This document shows positions 18,217-27,378 of a stretch of DNA of 64,000 nt, piece after piece; the stretch's first letter is position 1, and the number at the start of each line of letters is the position of its first letter. Source of the stretch: Polyangium mundeleinium (GTDB lineage Bacteria; Myxococcota_A; Polyangia; Polyangiales; Polyangiaceae); NCBI RefSeq assembly GCF_028369105.1, contig NZ_JAQNDO010000001.1:8898501-8962500 (forward strand). The letters run 5' to 3'. The position numbers and the translations under genes are program-made. Below the pieces are notes generated by a model, which saw only the letters and a program-made list of their open reading frames with translations, was not told the DNA's origin and ran no database searches.

Positions 18217-19956
18217 ATGCGCACCGCGCTGCTCGGAGGGCTCGCAATGGCGAGCGCCGGGTGCGGCGAGCCCTCGGGCGGAGGTGAGCCCGTGGCCGGA
18301 GCGCGTGCATTCCCGGTCGAGATCCTCGGCCCGCCGGGGACCGAGGTCACGGTCACGCTCGAGGTGCCGGCCTGGCTGGCGGCGCGCCCGGCCCTTTCGC
18401 TCGAGGTGGTGGCGGACAACGTCGTGGCAGGGGAGGCGGCGTGGGTTGTGGTGAACGACGGGGCGCCGATCGACCTCGGCGCGTCGGGCCTGGGGATCCG
18501 CCGCCCCTTCGGCGGGACGGGACGCGGCACGATCCCGCTCGACGCCGGCGTGGTGAAGACGGGCGAAAACCGGATTGCCTTCAGGTATGCCCGCCAGGTG
18601 CCCGACGTCTCGGGCTTCCGCGTCCTCGGCCTTTTGATCCGCGCGCCCGACGACGCGGGGAGCCGGGTCGAGCTCGATCTCCCGTGGGAGGACCCGGCCA
18701 CGTGGACCGCCCCCCTCACCGATCCCGCGGCGGTGGAGCAGGGGCGCGCCTATTTCACGGCCATCTCGCGCGACGGCGGCCCGACCTGCGCCCGCTGCCA
18801 CGCCGACGACGGCGCGGATCTCGCCGTCTTCGCCTTCTCGAACCACAGCATCGAGGCGCGCGCGGAGCACCACCTGTTCTCCCCCGAGGAGGCGGCAGCC
18901 ATTGCGAGTTATATCCGCTCCTTGCCGGTCGCTCCCGCGGGGCGGGTCCATGATCCGCCGTTTCAACCCGGACCCGGCATGCGTGGCGAAGCGGGGGCCG
19001 GGTATGACGCGGTCCTTGCCGACGACGCTGCGCTCGGCGCGGCCCTCTTCCCGGACGGCCTCCCCGCCGAGCCCGCCTGGGAAACGCTCGCCTCGCTCGA
19101 TACCTCGCAGCTCCCGAGCCCGGCCTCCGCGCCGACCTGGCTGCGCTGGCTCCCGCGCAAGATCGATTCAGGCTGGTTCACGCGCGCCGGCGGGCTCCTC
19201 GCCAGCACCGAGGCGGCGCTCGCCGATCCCGGGGCGCTCTCCGACGCGCTCGCCTTCCAGTCGGCGGCGATCCAGATCGGCAAGGAGCTCCTGATCGAGG
19301 AGGGGGACCATCAAGGGCGAATCGAGCTTCTCCGCTACGCCGCGGTGAAGCTGTGGGCCTGGCAGCGCGCGCACGGCGGCTACGAGGGCCCGGACCACGG
19401 CTTCCCCGACGGCGGCCCGGCCTTCCCCTACGAGGTGGGCTTCGCCTTCTTCGAGGCCGGGATCGCCGAAGCGGTGCCGCATGCCATGGCGCAGGCGCTC
19501 TCGTGGTGGGTCGCGCAGATCGCGGTCAATCCGGGGCGAGGGTTTTCGAATGGCGAACGGCCCCTCAACTGGCGCGACGTCCTCCGGGTCGCGGAGGACG
19601 CCGGGCAAGGGCCGTCCACCCTGACCTTCTTCCACCTCCTCGGGAGCTGGGAAGAATCCCGCGGGGCCCTCGCGGACGACTTCGGCACCGCGCAGGGGCC
19701 CGTGCGCCTGCTCGCCGTGCCCCTCCTCCACGTGGACGCGGCGACGTGCGAGGCGCTCCTCCGCCGGTTTTTCCTGCGTGAGGCCGCGTTCCTCGCCGAG
19801 GGCGGCTCGCTTTCGCCCAATCATCACACGCTCCTTGCAAACGCCTGGCAGAGCGTCTGCGGGGAGCTCTCGGCCGCGCAGCGTCAGGGGCTGCGCGCCG
19901 TCGCGCCGGTCGAAATCGCGCCGGACCTCACCGCCTGCCAGGAGAACTCGCCATGA
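18217..19956 (+). CDS. monohaem c-type cytochrome lipoprotein
   Basis: 579 residues from the ATG that gives the lipoprotein signal MRTALLGGLAMASAGCGEP; an upstream in-frame ATG at 18193 is less likely. One haem c site is present (PTCARCHADDGADL, about 190), with a possible Met ligand not identified with confidence. The N-terminal 150 residues are beta-rich, followed by the cytochrome domain and a helical C-terminal half with many Trp and Gly. The protein is exported, lipid-anchored and probably carries electrons at the outer or periplasmic face. It is coupled to the following beta-helix protein gene by an ATGA overlap. Confidence 0.8.
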   Translation: MRTALLGGLAMASAGCGEPSGGGEPVAGARAFPVEILGPPGTEVTVTLEVPAWLAARPALSLEVVADNVVAGEAAWVVVNDGAPIDLGASGLGIRRPFGGTGRGTIPLDAGVVKTGENRIAFRYARQVPDVSGFRVLGLLIRAPDDAGSRVELDLPWEDPATWTAPLTDPAAVEQGRAYFTAISRDGGPTCARCHADDGADLAVFAFSNHSIEARAEHHLFSPEEAAAIASYIRSLPVAPAGRVHDPPFQPGPGMRGEAGAGYDAVLADDAALGAALFPDGLPAEPAWETLASLDTSQLPSPASAPTWLRWLPRKIDSGWFTRAGGLLASTEAALADPGALSDALAFQSAAIQIGKELLIEEGDHQGRIELLRYAAVKLWAWQRAHGGYEGPDHGFPDGGPAFPYEVGFAFFEAGIAEAVPHAMAQALSWWVAQIAVNPGRGFSNGERPLNWRDVLRVAEDAGQGPSTLTFFHLLGSWEESRGALADDFGTAQGPVRLLAVPLLHVDAATCEALLRRFFLREAAFLAEGGSLSPNHHTLLANAWQSVCGELSAAQRQGLRAVAPVEIAPDLTACQENSP

Positions 19957-22001
19957 GAGGACGCCGTCTTGCTTCGCCAGGGCTCCGCACCACGCTGCTC
20001 GTCCTGCCGCTCGCCCTCGTCTCCTGCGGAGGCGGCGGCGACCCCGGCGTCAAAGAGGATCCGCCGGGCATCGCGGCGGCCTGTGAGGGGGGCGCGTGCT
20101 CCTTCTGTGACCCGAAGGTGTGGGGGGGCGTGACACCGGACGCCACGACCGATCTCGTCATCCCCGATAAAAGGGTGGTCGTCGTGGATTGCGCGGCCGA
20201 AGCGCGCACGCTCCGCGTCGAGGCCGGAGGGACGCTCTCCGCCTCGCGCGAGGTCTCGTCGACCCTCACGATGCACGGCAACCTCGTCGTCGCGGGGACC
20301 GTGGACTACGGGACACCGGAGGGGCGGATCCCGGCCGGCGTGACCGCCGAGGTCATCTTCACCGGCATGAAAGACGAGGACTACCAGGGCACCCCGTCCG
20401 TCGAGGCGAGCGATGAGGGGTGGACCTCGGTCGAGACCCCGATTGAAATCGTCAAAGGCGATATCGGGCTCTGGGTGGCGGGGAGCGGTCGCCTGCTGGC
20501 CGCGGGGCAGGAGAAACGCGCCTGGGGACGGCTCGCCGACGGGGCGGGCCCGGCGGACCTGACCTTCACCGTCGACGACGCGTCGGGGTGGCAGGTGGGG
20601 GATCGCGTCACGCTCACGCCGACGGTGCCGCGCAGCGCGGGCGAGACGTGGGTGAGCCAGTTCGACGAGGCGAAGATCGCGGCCGTGGAGGGCAATACGG
20701 TCACCCTCGAAGCCGCGCCGAGCTTCGCACACGACGGCTGCAGCGATTGCATGCGGCGGGGAGAGGCCGCGAACCTGACCCGAAACGTCGTCCTCCGGTC
20801 GGCAGACGACACGAACCACGCGCACATCATGGTCCTCGGGCAGGGGATCGCGCAGCTCGACAGCGTCGAGCTCCGGTGGCTCGGGCCCGAGACATGCGGC
20901 GGCCCCCCGCGCCGGGCGGCCCTTTATTTCGGCGCGCAGAAGGAAGCGTCCGACCCGTCGTTCGTGCGCCACGCCGCGATATGGGGCGGGCAACGGAGCT
21001 TCGTCGTGATCGAGAAATCCCACGGCATCGAGGTCTCGGACGTCGCAGGCTACGACACGTATGGCGCCGGGTTCGCGATGTTCTACGACACGAACGGCTG
21101 CGGGACGCGCTGCGAGGATCGGGCGGAGAACGCGCCCCGCAGCATTGTCTTCGATCACGTCCTCGCGGCGAAGGTGGGCGCGTCGAAGCGCTCCGAGGAA
21201 GGGGATTGCCTGCGCATCGATCATCGCCTGGCCGGGTTCGAGCACAGCGGCGGCGAGGGCTCGGGCGCCCGCGACTGCGTCGCCGTCGGGATTGGCTGGG
21301 ACAGCGGTGGGTCGGACGTCGCCGGGTTTGGCTGGGTCGAGGGGGGGTCGGGGCGCCCGGAGGATTTTACCTTTACCCGCAACGTGACCCATAACAGCGG
21401 CGCGCACGGCGCGATGGTGTGGCACAACGACGACGAGCGCCTCCAGGCCCCGTACACGAACAACGAGTTCTGGTCGAACGCAGGGTACGGCATCCACTGG
21501 GGCGCTTATGGCAACCAGTTCGAGTTCGACGACGTCACGATCGTCGACAACGGGTTCGACAGCATCGCGATCAAAGCCATTCCCATGAGCGAGCGCCCGC
21601 GCATGGTCGACGTCACGCTCGAGAGCATCACCATTCTGTCCTACGTCTTCGTGCAGACGATCCCGGCGACCTTCCGGAACTTGACCTTCACGGGGACACG
21701 CCCGGTCGGCATCGGCCGCACCTTCCAGGAGGCCTGCCCCGACGCGGCCAAGGATGAGGACCCGAACGATCCCGACTGCATCCGTGACTGGCTGCGCTTC
21801 GAGAACGTCTCCTTCGCGGCGGGCATGAATCCCTTCGATTTCGGCCAATCCCCGAACAAGCACTCGGTCTGGGAGATCCGCGGCTTCTCGAGCCCCGACC
21901 ACGCCATGCTCCCCGCGGATTTCGACCTTTATCGCGCCGACAGCCAGGTCCCCGGCGGCTCATACTACGAGCCGTTCGACGCCTGGCTCGTGCCGCGCTG
22001 A
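19953..22001 (+). CDS. G8-domain, right-handed beta-helix lipoprotein
   Basis: 682 residues with a lipoprotein signal (LLVLPLALVSCGGGG). Residues about 50-170 match a G8 domain, the beta-domain of CEMIP/TMEM2 hyaluronan-binding proteins: VWGGVTPDATTDLVIPDKRV, then LRVEAGGTLS and LTMHGNLVVAGTV. A long right-handed beta-helix follows, with the CEMIP-like stretch NLTRNVVLRSADDTNHAHIM (about 270) and repeating short strands to about residue 640. Such proteins bind or cleave polysaccharides at the cell surface. Catalytic residues cannot be assigned by eye. It is co-transcribed with the cytochrome lipoprotein. Confidence 0.8.
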   Translation: MRGRRLASPGLRTTLLVLPLALVSCGGGGDPGVKEDPPGIAAACEGGACSFCDPKVWGGVTPDATTDLVIPDKRVVVVDCAAEARTLRVEAGGTLSASREVSSTLTMHGNLVVAGTVDYGTPEGRIPAGVTAEVIFTGMKDEDYQGTPSVEASDEGWTSVETPIEIVKGDIGLWVAGSGRLLAAGQEKRAWGRLADGAGPADLTFTVDDASGWQVGDRVTLTPTVPRSAGETWVSQFDEAKIAAVEGNTVTLEAAPSFAHDGCSDCMRRGEAANLTRNVVLRSADDTNHAHIMVLGQGIAQLDSVELRWLGPETCGGPPRRAALYFGAQKEASDPSFVRHAAIWGGQRSFVVIEKSHGIEVSDVAGYDTYGAGFAMFYDTNGCGTRCEDRAENAPRSIVFDHVLAAKVGASKRSEEGDCLRIDHRLAGFEHSGGEGSGARDCVAVGIGWDSGGSDVAGFGWVEGGSGRPEDFTFTRNVTHNSGAHGAMVWHNDDERLQAPYTNNEFWSNAGYGIHWGAYGNQFEFDDVTIVDNGFDSIAIKAIPMSERPRMVDVTLESITILSYVFVQTIPATFRNLTFTGTRPVGIGRTFQEACPDAAKDEDPNDPDCIRDWLRFENVSFAAGMNPFDFGQSPNKHSVWEIRGFSSPDHAMLPADFDLYRADSQVPGGSYYEPFDAWLVPR

Positions 22002-22121
22002 GCGCGCCGCTCCCTCTTGTTCGCACGTTGACGCATCGCGCGCGGCCCGCCTAGCATCCGGGCCTCCTTGGGCGACCCCCTCGCCTCCCTCTTTGCTCGA
22101 CACCCGACACGGAGCTTTGCC

Positions 22122-23216
22122 ATGCGCTTCCTTTCGCGATGCCTGTCCCTCGTTCTCCCTCTGCTGCTCACGGCTGCTTGCAGCTCTAGCGGAGGCGCCG
22201 GCGGCGCGTCCTCCTCCACGGACGCGACCGCATCGAGCTCCACCGGGACGGGAGGGAGCGGAGGCGGCGGGGGTGGCGGCGGGGGTGGTGCAGGTGGCAG
22301 TGGAGGTGAAGGAGGTGGGGGTGGGTGCCCGACGCCCGCGGACGGGGTCTTGGCCGACGCCGTCATGCCTGGCGGGTACGGGCTGCCTGCGATTGCCCTC
22401 GACGGAGACAGGGTCGTGTACGCGACCTACGAGGGCGTGTTCCGCGTTCCGCTCGCCGGCGGTTGCCCGACCTCGCTCCATACGTTCGAGAACAAGGACC
22501 TCAATGGCGTGAAGCTCAGCGTGAAGGACGGGGTGGCCTATGTCGGCACCGACGCCAGCGGCCTCGTCAACGGGGTCCTCGGCCGCGTCCCCGTGCAGGG
22601 CGGCGCCTTCACGAAGCTGCTCGATTTCTCGGTCTACGGCCTGTTCGTCACCGATACGGAGGTCGTCGCGACCGGGTTTCAGGGGCAAGACGATCGGCTC
22701 ATGGCGGTCCCCCTCGCGGGCGGCACGCCCAAGGTCGCGGCGACGGGGCTCGACTCGCCCCGTGAGGTCGTGGTGGTCGGAGACAAAGCCTACTGGGCCG
22801 ACGTCCGGACGAACCAGCAGGACACCAAGATCGGGATCTACACCGCGCCGCTCGTGGACGGCGGAAACGAGGCGCTGCTTTATGGCTCGCTCGAGTTCGG
22901 CCTCAACCTCGGCTCCCGCATTCGCACGGACGGAGAGCAGCTCTATGTCCAGACGGGGGCCGGCGACCTTCTGGCCGCCAAGGTCAATGGATCGGGCACG
23001 AGCCTGGTCCTGGAGGACAACAAGCTCGGCTTCTTCACCGTGGATGGAGCTGACATCTATGCACAGACCTCCGCGGGGATCGTCAAGGTCGCGACCTCCG
23101 GAGGCACGCCGACCATCGTCGTCGCCGACGCCAACGCGGCAGCCATCACCGTCGGCGAGAAAGACGTCGTCTGGTTCGACGCCGAGAAGAACCAGCTCCT
23201 CCGCGCCCCGAAATGA
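22122..23216 (+). CDS. lipoprotein with beta-propeller-like repeats
   Basis: 364 residues; the ATG (after GGAG) gives the lipoprotein signal RCLSLVLPLLLTAACSSS. A Gly/Ser/Thr spacer follows (about 22-70), including a run of ten glycines. The rest is made of repeating strand pairs with the pattern VPLAGG...T (FRVPLAGGCPTSL, VPVQGGAFTKLL, VPLAGGTPKVAATG), as in beta-propeller proteins with about six blades. It is probably surface-exposed; function unknown. It stands alone. Confidence 0.75.
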   Translation: MRFLSRCLSLVLPLLLTAACSSSGGAGGASSSTDATASSSTGTGGSGGGGGGGGGGAGGSGGEGGGGGCPTPADGVLADAVMPGGYGLPAIALDGDRVVYATYEGVFRVPLAGGCPTSLHTFENKDLNGVKLSVKDGVAYVGTDASGLVNGVLGRVPVQGGAFTKLLDFSVYGLFVTDTEVVATGFQGQDDRLMAVPLAGGTPKVAATGLDSPREVVVVGDKAYWADVRTNQQDTKIGIYTAPLVDGGNEALLYGSLEFGLNLGSRIRTDGEQLYVQTGAGDLLAAKVNGSGTSLVLEDNKLGFFTVDGADIYAQTSAGIVKVATSGGTPTIVVADANAAAITVGEKDVVWFDAEKNQLLRAPK

Positions 23217-23327
23217 GCCTCTCGGGGGTTCGCTCGTATTCGTTGTCGAGGAAGCGCCCTGGGCCGAGCGCTTCATGATCCTCCCTGGCGGCCGCTCCCG
23301 CTTCCCCCTCCGCGTCCACCAGCTACG

Positions 23328-24191
23328 ATGCCCCCCGTGACGTACAGGATCCCCCCCTGGGTCCGCGCCTTCCTCGCGGCCGACCGCCTCGCGAACCGCT
23401 TTGCCTCCGCCCGCGAAGGCCTGCGCGACGAGCTGCTCCTCGCCTGGATCCCCGAAGCGGATCGCGCCGCCCTCACCGCTGCGCTCTACACGCGCCAGAA
23501 GACCTACCTCCCCGGCGGCCACCGCTTCGAAAGCGGCCTCTTCGCCTGGGAAAAACGCGCCCTCGACGCCCCCGCGTTCCCCCGCGCGGGCCGTGTCCTC
23601 GTCGGCGCGGCGGGCGCCGGTCGTGAAGTCGTCGCGCTGCTCGAACGTGGCTACACGGTCACGGCCTTCGACCCCTGCGACGCCTTCGTCGAGAGCGCGC
23701 GCGCGCTCGTCGAGGGCCGCCCCGCCGACATCCGCCTCGGCGCCTACGACGACCTCGTCGCCGCCTCCCAGGGCCGCGGCGGCCCGCTCGCCTCGCTCGG
23801 CGATCCTCCCTCCTTCGACGCCGTGATCCTCGGCTGGGGCAGCCTCTCGCACGTCTTGCCCGCCTCCAGCCGGCTCGACCTTCTTCGTGCCGTCCGCACG
23901 CTCGCGCCGCGCGCCGTCGTGCTCACGAGCTTCCAGCTCCGCCATGACAGCGAGGCGAAGACCGAGACCAAGGGCCGCCTTCGCGACGCGCTCCGCCGCG
24001 CCTTCACCACGATCGGCGCCCCGGGCCGCAGCGAGCCGGGTGATCACTTCTACCCGGAGGGCGGATTCTTCTCGTACCTCGCGCCCGACGAGATCCCGCG
24101 CGTCGCCTTCGAGGCCGGCTACGAGGTCGTGCTCTTCGAGGAGGGCCCCTATCCGCACGCGCTGCTCGCCCCGCTCACGGGCGCGGCCTGA
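23328..24191 (+). CDS. SAM-dependent methyltransferase-like protein
   Basis: 287 residues. The class I methyltransferase core is visible: motif I GRVLVGAAGAGREVVALL (about 87-104), acidic loop TVTAFDPCD (about 109), and motif IV-like FDAVILGWGSLSHV (about 164). The N-terminal 80 residues are helical. It lies 130 bases upstream of the candidate RiPP precursor on the same strand, so it may methylate the product; that is inference, and it may instead be unrelated. Confidence 0.65.
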   Translation: MPPVTYRIPPWVRAFLAADRLANRFASAREGLRDELLLAWIPEADRAALTAALYTRQKTYLPGGHRFESGLFAWEKRALDAPAFPRAGRVLVGAAGAGREVVALLERGYTVTAFDPCDAFVESARALVEGRPADIRLGAYDDLVAASQGRGGPLASLGDPPSFDAVILGWGSLSHVLPASSRLDLLRAVRTLAPRAVVLTSFQLRHDSEAKTETKGRLRDALRRAFTTIGAPGRSEPGDHFYPEGGFFSYLAPDEIPRVAFEAGYEVVLFEEGPYPHALLAPLTGAA

Positions 24192-24321
24192 ATGCCACGC
24201 CGCACCTACGCAACGAACCCACGGCTGCCCCTCGTTGTGACCTCTGCGCCCCGGTGATACGCTGCGCGGAGTGTCCTCGAGGCGCTCGCCTTCGCGGCGC
24301 GGCAGAAGGAGAACGACGCGC

Positions 24322-24501
24322 ATGGCCGACATCGACGACCGAAACGCAAAGCTCGAAGGCACCGAGGGCGACGCGAGGGAGCCGGGCGAGGATTCGCGCA
24401 AGCCCTACGAGCCGCCGCGCCTCACGAAAAAGCGCTCCGTGGCCCGCGCGACGCTCTTCACGCCGATGACGCCGGCCACGGGCATGACCGTCATGGGCTG
24501 A
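24322..24501 (+). CDS. candidate RiPP precursor peptide (59 aa)
   Basis: Start ATG at 24322 with AAGGAGA nearby. The N-terminal 27 residues are acidic (MADIDDRNAKLEGTEGD), as in many leader peptides. Residues 28-40 contain PYEPPRLTKKRSV, which resembles the leader motif Y-x-x-P-x-L recognised by B1/PqqD-like proteins. The C-terminal 17-19 residues (RATLFTPMTPATGMTVMG) are Thr/Met/Pro-rich and could be the core; the cleavage point is not visible. The usual leader Gly is replaced by Arg (TKKRS). It is followed directly by radical SAM, peptidase-like, PqqD-like and kinase-like genes, which is the main support. Confidence 0.65.
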   Translation: MADIDDRNAKLEGTEGDAREPGEDSRKPYEPPRLTKKRSVARATLFTPMTPATGMTVMG

Positions 24502-24545
24502 GCGGTCTCCCTCCCCGCGCGCCCGCCCCGGAGCCCCCACCCGCC

Positions 24546-25601
24546 ATGGCCGTCAACTGGATCGCCTTCCACCTCACGGATCGCTGCCAGCTCGACTGCC
24601 AGCATTGCCTGCGTGATCCCGGCCAGAAACCGAAGGATCTCTCGCTCGCCACGATCCGGAAGGTCCTCGCCGAGGCCAAGCGGCTCTACCGCACCCGTCA
24701 AGTCGCGCTCACCGGCGGCGAGCCCACGCTCCACCCCGAGCTCGAAGGCGTGCTCGACGCGATCGTGGAGCACGACTTCACATGGCACATCGTCACGAAC
24801 GGCAGGCGTTTCGAGCAGCTCCTCGGGCTCCTGCGCGACGGCCCCGCGCGGCGCGAGCGCCTCACCGCCGTCAACCTGAGCCTCGACGGCGCCGACGAGA
24901 CCACGCACGACGGCATCCGCGGCAAGGGGAGCTTTCGCGATGTCATGAAGGCCGTGACCCTCTGCACCGCGCACGGCCTCCCGTTCACGCTCCAGATGGT
25001 CCTCCACGCGCGCAACGTGCATCAGATCGAGGCGTTTGGCCTCATGGCCGCGCAGCTCGGCGCGGCGCGCGCGTCGCTCTCCATGCTCCAGACGACCGGC
25101 ACGCACCACGACGAGGCGCTGTATCTGCCGCCCCACGCCTGGCAAGACGCGCAGCACCGCATCGAGCGCCTCTCCGCCGCGCTCACCATGCCCGTGACGA
25201 TGCCCGAGGGGTTCTACCGCGAGCAGATCTTCCACGTCTGCGAGGCCATGAAAAGCGAGTCGCTCCACGTCGACGTCGAGGGCCGGCTCAACCTCTGCTG
25301 CCAGCACGCGGGCGTCCCGAGCGAGGGCCCCCCGCGCGACGTCGCCGCCGACCTCGCCACGACGAGCCTGCTCGAAGCCCATGGCCGCCTGCTCGGCATC
25401 ATCCACGAGACGCAGGCCGCGAAGCTCGCCGCCATGGCCCGGGGCCCGCTCGGCGCGTGGGACCACTTCCCCTGCAACTGGTGCATGAAGCACTTCGACA
25501 AGCCCCACTGGACCGACGAAGGCGCGGGCGGCCCGTCGGCGCAGCGGGAGCGGTGGCGCGGCGCGTGGGCGAAGAAGGTCACCTTGCCCGTCGTGCGCTA
25601 G
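24546..25601 (+). CDS. radical SAM enzyme of the RiPP locus
   Basis: 351 residues. The [4Fe-4S] motif is at the very N-terminus: C14-x3-C18-x2-C21 (DRCQLDCQHCLRD), followed by VALTGGEPTLHPEL (about 56-69) as SAM-binding GGE. The C-terminal part contains extra Cys (NLCCQHAG about 255; FPCNWCMKHF about 315), as in SPASM/Twitch-type auxiliary cluster domains. It should reductively cleave SAM and modify the precursor. It begins 44 bases after the precursor and runs on to the peptidase-like gene 20 bases later. Confidence 0.85.
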   Translation: MAVNWIAFHLTDRCQLDCQHCLRDPGQKPKDLSLATIRKVLAEAKRLYRTRQVALTGGEPTLHPELEGVLDAIVEHDFTWHIVTNGRRFEQLLGLLRDGPARRERLTAVNLSLDGADETTHDGIRGKGSFRDVMKAVTLCTAHGLPFTLQMVLHARNVHQIEAFGLMAAQLGAARASLSMLQTTGTHHDEALYLPPHAWQDAQHRIERLSAALTMPVTMPEGFYREQIFHVCEAMKSESLHVDVEGRLNLCCQHAGVPSEGPPRDVAADLATTSLLEAHGRLLGIIHETQAAKLAAMARGPLGAWDHFPCNWCMKHFDKPHWTDEGAGGPSAQRERWRGAWAKKVTLPVVR

Positions 25602-25621
25602 GCGGCCTGGGGGAGCGCGAA

Positions 25622-26068
25622 ATGCCTTCACCCTGGCCCCAGCACCTCCGGCTCTCCGCGACCGCGATCGGCCTGCGCCTGTCGCTGCCCCTGCGGGTCG
25701 CGCAGTCGAGCCTGCCCGCGCTGCTCGACGCGCTCTCGCGGGGCACGATCGATCCCGCGCCGCTCGATGTGATCGACGAGGCGCTCGCGCGCGCGGACGT
25801 GATCACCCATCACCTGCCGTTCGTCCCCGACACGTGCCTCTACCGCTCGCTCGCGCGTTTCTCGCTGCTCCGCCGCGCCGGACACGCCGCTCGGTTCATC
25901 ATGGGCCTCTCGCGGCCCGGGGAGATCGAGGGGCACGCGTGGGTGGAGCTCGACGGCGCGCCGTACGGCGAAGAGCTCGACCCCGACCTCGTCGTGACGT
26001 ACGCCTACCCCCGTTCACGCTCGGACGAGCCGAGCAACCTCCCCTACCCCAAGGAGTCCGCCGCGTGA
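25622..26068 (+). CDS. transglutaminase-fold (lasso B2-like) leader peptidase
   Basis: 148 residues. It matches the PF13471 type of B2 proteins: catalytic Cys72 (PDTCLYRSLARFSLLRRAGH), His105 in EGHAWVELDG, and a following Asp (D111 or D120) completing a Cys-His-Asp triad. In lasso systems this protein cleaves the leader peptide with help from a B1 partner. Here no asparagine-synthetase-like cyclase gene is seen. Its stop overlaps the GTG of the PqqD-like gene, so production is coupled. Confidence 0.85.
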   Translation: MPSPWPQHLRLSATAIGLRLSLPLRVAQSSLPALLDALSRGTIDPAPLDVIDEALARADVITHHLPFVPDTCLYRSLARFSLLRRAGHAARFIMGLSRPGEIEGHAWVELDGAPYGEELDPDLVVTYAYPRSRSDEPSNLPYPKESAA

Positions 26069-26343
26069 CCGAGCCGCGCCTTCCCAGGCCGAACCCCCAG
26101 GTGCTCTTCACCGAGCTCGACGACGGCACCGGCGTCCTGCTCCACCTCGATACGAAGTTCTATTTCACGCTGAACGCGGCCGCCGTGATCGTGTGGAAAT
26201 CCCTCGCCGAGTCGATCGCCGATCCAGGCGTGATCGCCGCGCGGATCACCTCGCTCTTCCGCGTCGATCGGGAGACCGCCGCGCGCGACGTCGACAGCGT
26301 GCTGCGCGAGATGCTCGAAGATGGCCTCGTGCTACCTGCCTGA
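26065..26343 (+). CDS. PqqD-like (B1) precursor recognition protein
   Basis: 92 residues, GTG start overlapping the preceding stop. Its pattern fits the PqqD/B1 winged helix: VLFTELDDGTGVLLHLDT, KFYFTLNAAAVIVWKSL, then a helical arm (DVDSVLREMLEDGLVL). Proteins of this type hold the leader peptide and present it to the modifying enzymes, here probably the radical SAM enzyme and the B2-like peptidase. Confidence 0.85.
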   Translation: MTEPRLPRPNPQVLFTELDDGTGVLLHLDTKFYFTLNAAAVIVWKSLAESIADPGVIAARITSLFRVDRETAARDVDSVLREMLEDGLVLPA

Positions 26344-26349
26344 CGCGTG

Positions 26350-27336
26350 ATGCAATCCGCGGCCCTGCACGGCGTGACGCTCGCGTGGACCACCGAGGGC
26401 GGCGCGCCCGATCTCGTCCGCGAGCTCGGCCTCGACGAAGGCATCGGCCAAGCGGAGGGCCGCGGCCGCATCGAGATCCTTCTCCACCGCGGAAGCGTTT
26501 CGCTCGACGCGGATCCGGCCATCGAGGGATATCGCCCCTCGTTTTTCCACGGCATCGTGCAGGCCTACCGCGAGCCCACGGGCGCGCCGCGGGCCTTCCT
26601 GCTCTGGGATCGCAAGAGCCGTATCCTCGTCCCCGAGGGAGCCTCGCGCATCGAGGCCTTCCTGTCCGGCGAAGAGATCGTGCCCGGCTCGGCCCGCGGC
26701 GCGCTCGAGATCGCGCTCTCGCTCGCCCTCCGCGCGCATGGCCTCTTTCACCTCCACGCCGCGGCCCTCGTCCACCGCACGCATGGCGAGACCGTCCTCG
26801 TCATCGGCGGCGCGGGCGCGGGCAAGACGACCACCACGATCACGCTCGCGTCCGCCGGCTACGATTTCCTCGGCGACGACGCGCTCCTCCTCGAAGACAG
26901 CCCCCTCGGGAAGCCGCGCCTCTGCGCCTTTCCGCGCCCCTTTCACGTCGGCCCGGCCGCGCTCTCGGCCTTCCCGCGTCTCGCGCCCTTCGCAGGCGCC
27001 CCGAAGAGCCACGGCGACAAACGCGACGTCGACCCGAAGCGCGCCTTCCCGGGCCAAGCCCGGCCCACCGGCCTTGCGCCGACCCTCGTGCTTTACCCGC
27101 GCATCGAGCCGGATCAACCGACCCTGCTCGCCCCCCTCGCGAAGGCCGAGGCCCTCGGCCACCTGATCGCGTCGAGCGGCGGCCTCGTGATCGACGACGT
27201 GCCCGGAAAGACCGAACACCTCGCCCTGCTCACCCGCGTCACGAACGGCGCGCGCCACTACGAGCTGCGCATGGGCCGTGATCTGCTCGACGACCCCTCG
27301 ATCCTCCCGCTCGGGATCGATGGCCTCGACTTCTAG
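26350..27336 (+). CDS. HPr-kinase-like P-loop protein
   Basis: 328 residues. A P-loop GGAGAGKTTTTITLASAGY (about 152-170) is followed by FLGDDALLLED, the acidic pair typical of HPr kinase/phosphorylase-like proteins. Related kinases in lasso and other RiPP loci phosphorylate the peptide or its C-terminus. The N-terminal 140 residues form a separate helical/beta region with a possible ligand-binding role. It starts 6 bases after the PqqD-like gene, closing the operon, and is followed by a strong hairpin. Confidence 0.75.
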   Translation: MQSAALHGVTLAWTTEGGAPDLVRELGLDEGIGQAEGRGRIEILLHRGSVSLDADPAIEGYRPSFFHGIVQAYREPTGAPRAFLLWDRKSRILVPEGASRIEAFLSGEEIVPGSARGALEIALSLALRAHGLFHLHAAALVHRTHGETVLVIGGAGAGKTTTTITLASAGYDFLGDDALLLEDSPLGKPRLCAFPRPFHVGPAALSAFPRLAPFAGAPKSHGDKRDVDPKRAFPGQARPTGLAPTLVLYPRIEPDQPTLLAPLAKAEALGHLIASSGGLVIDDVPGKTEHLALLTRVTNGARHYELRMGRDLLDDPSILPLGIDGLDF

Positions 27337-27378
27337 GTCCCGAGGGGGACGCGAGGCGAGCTTGCTTCGCGATCTCGC

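Noticed and set aside
19884-21902. 672-codon minus-strand frame over the G8/beta-helix gene
   Set aside because: Composition is Arg/Asp/Val-rich without motifs, and the plus frame has a lipoprotein signal and a recognisable fold.
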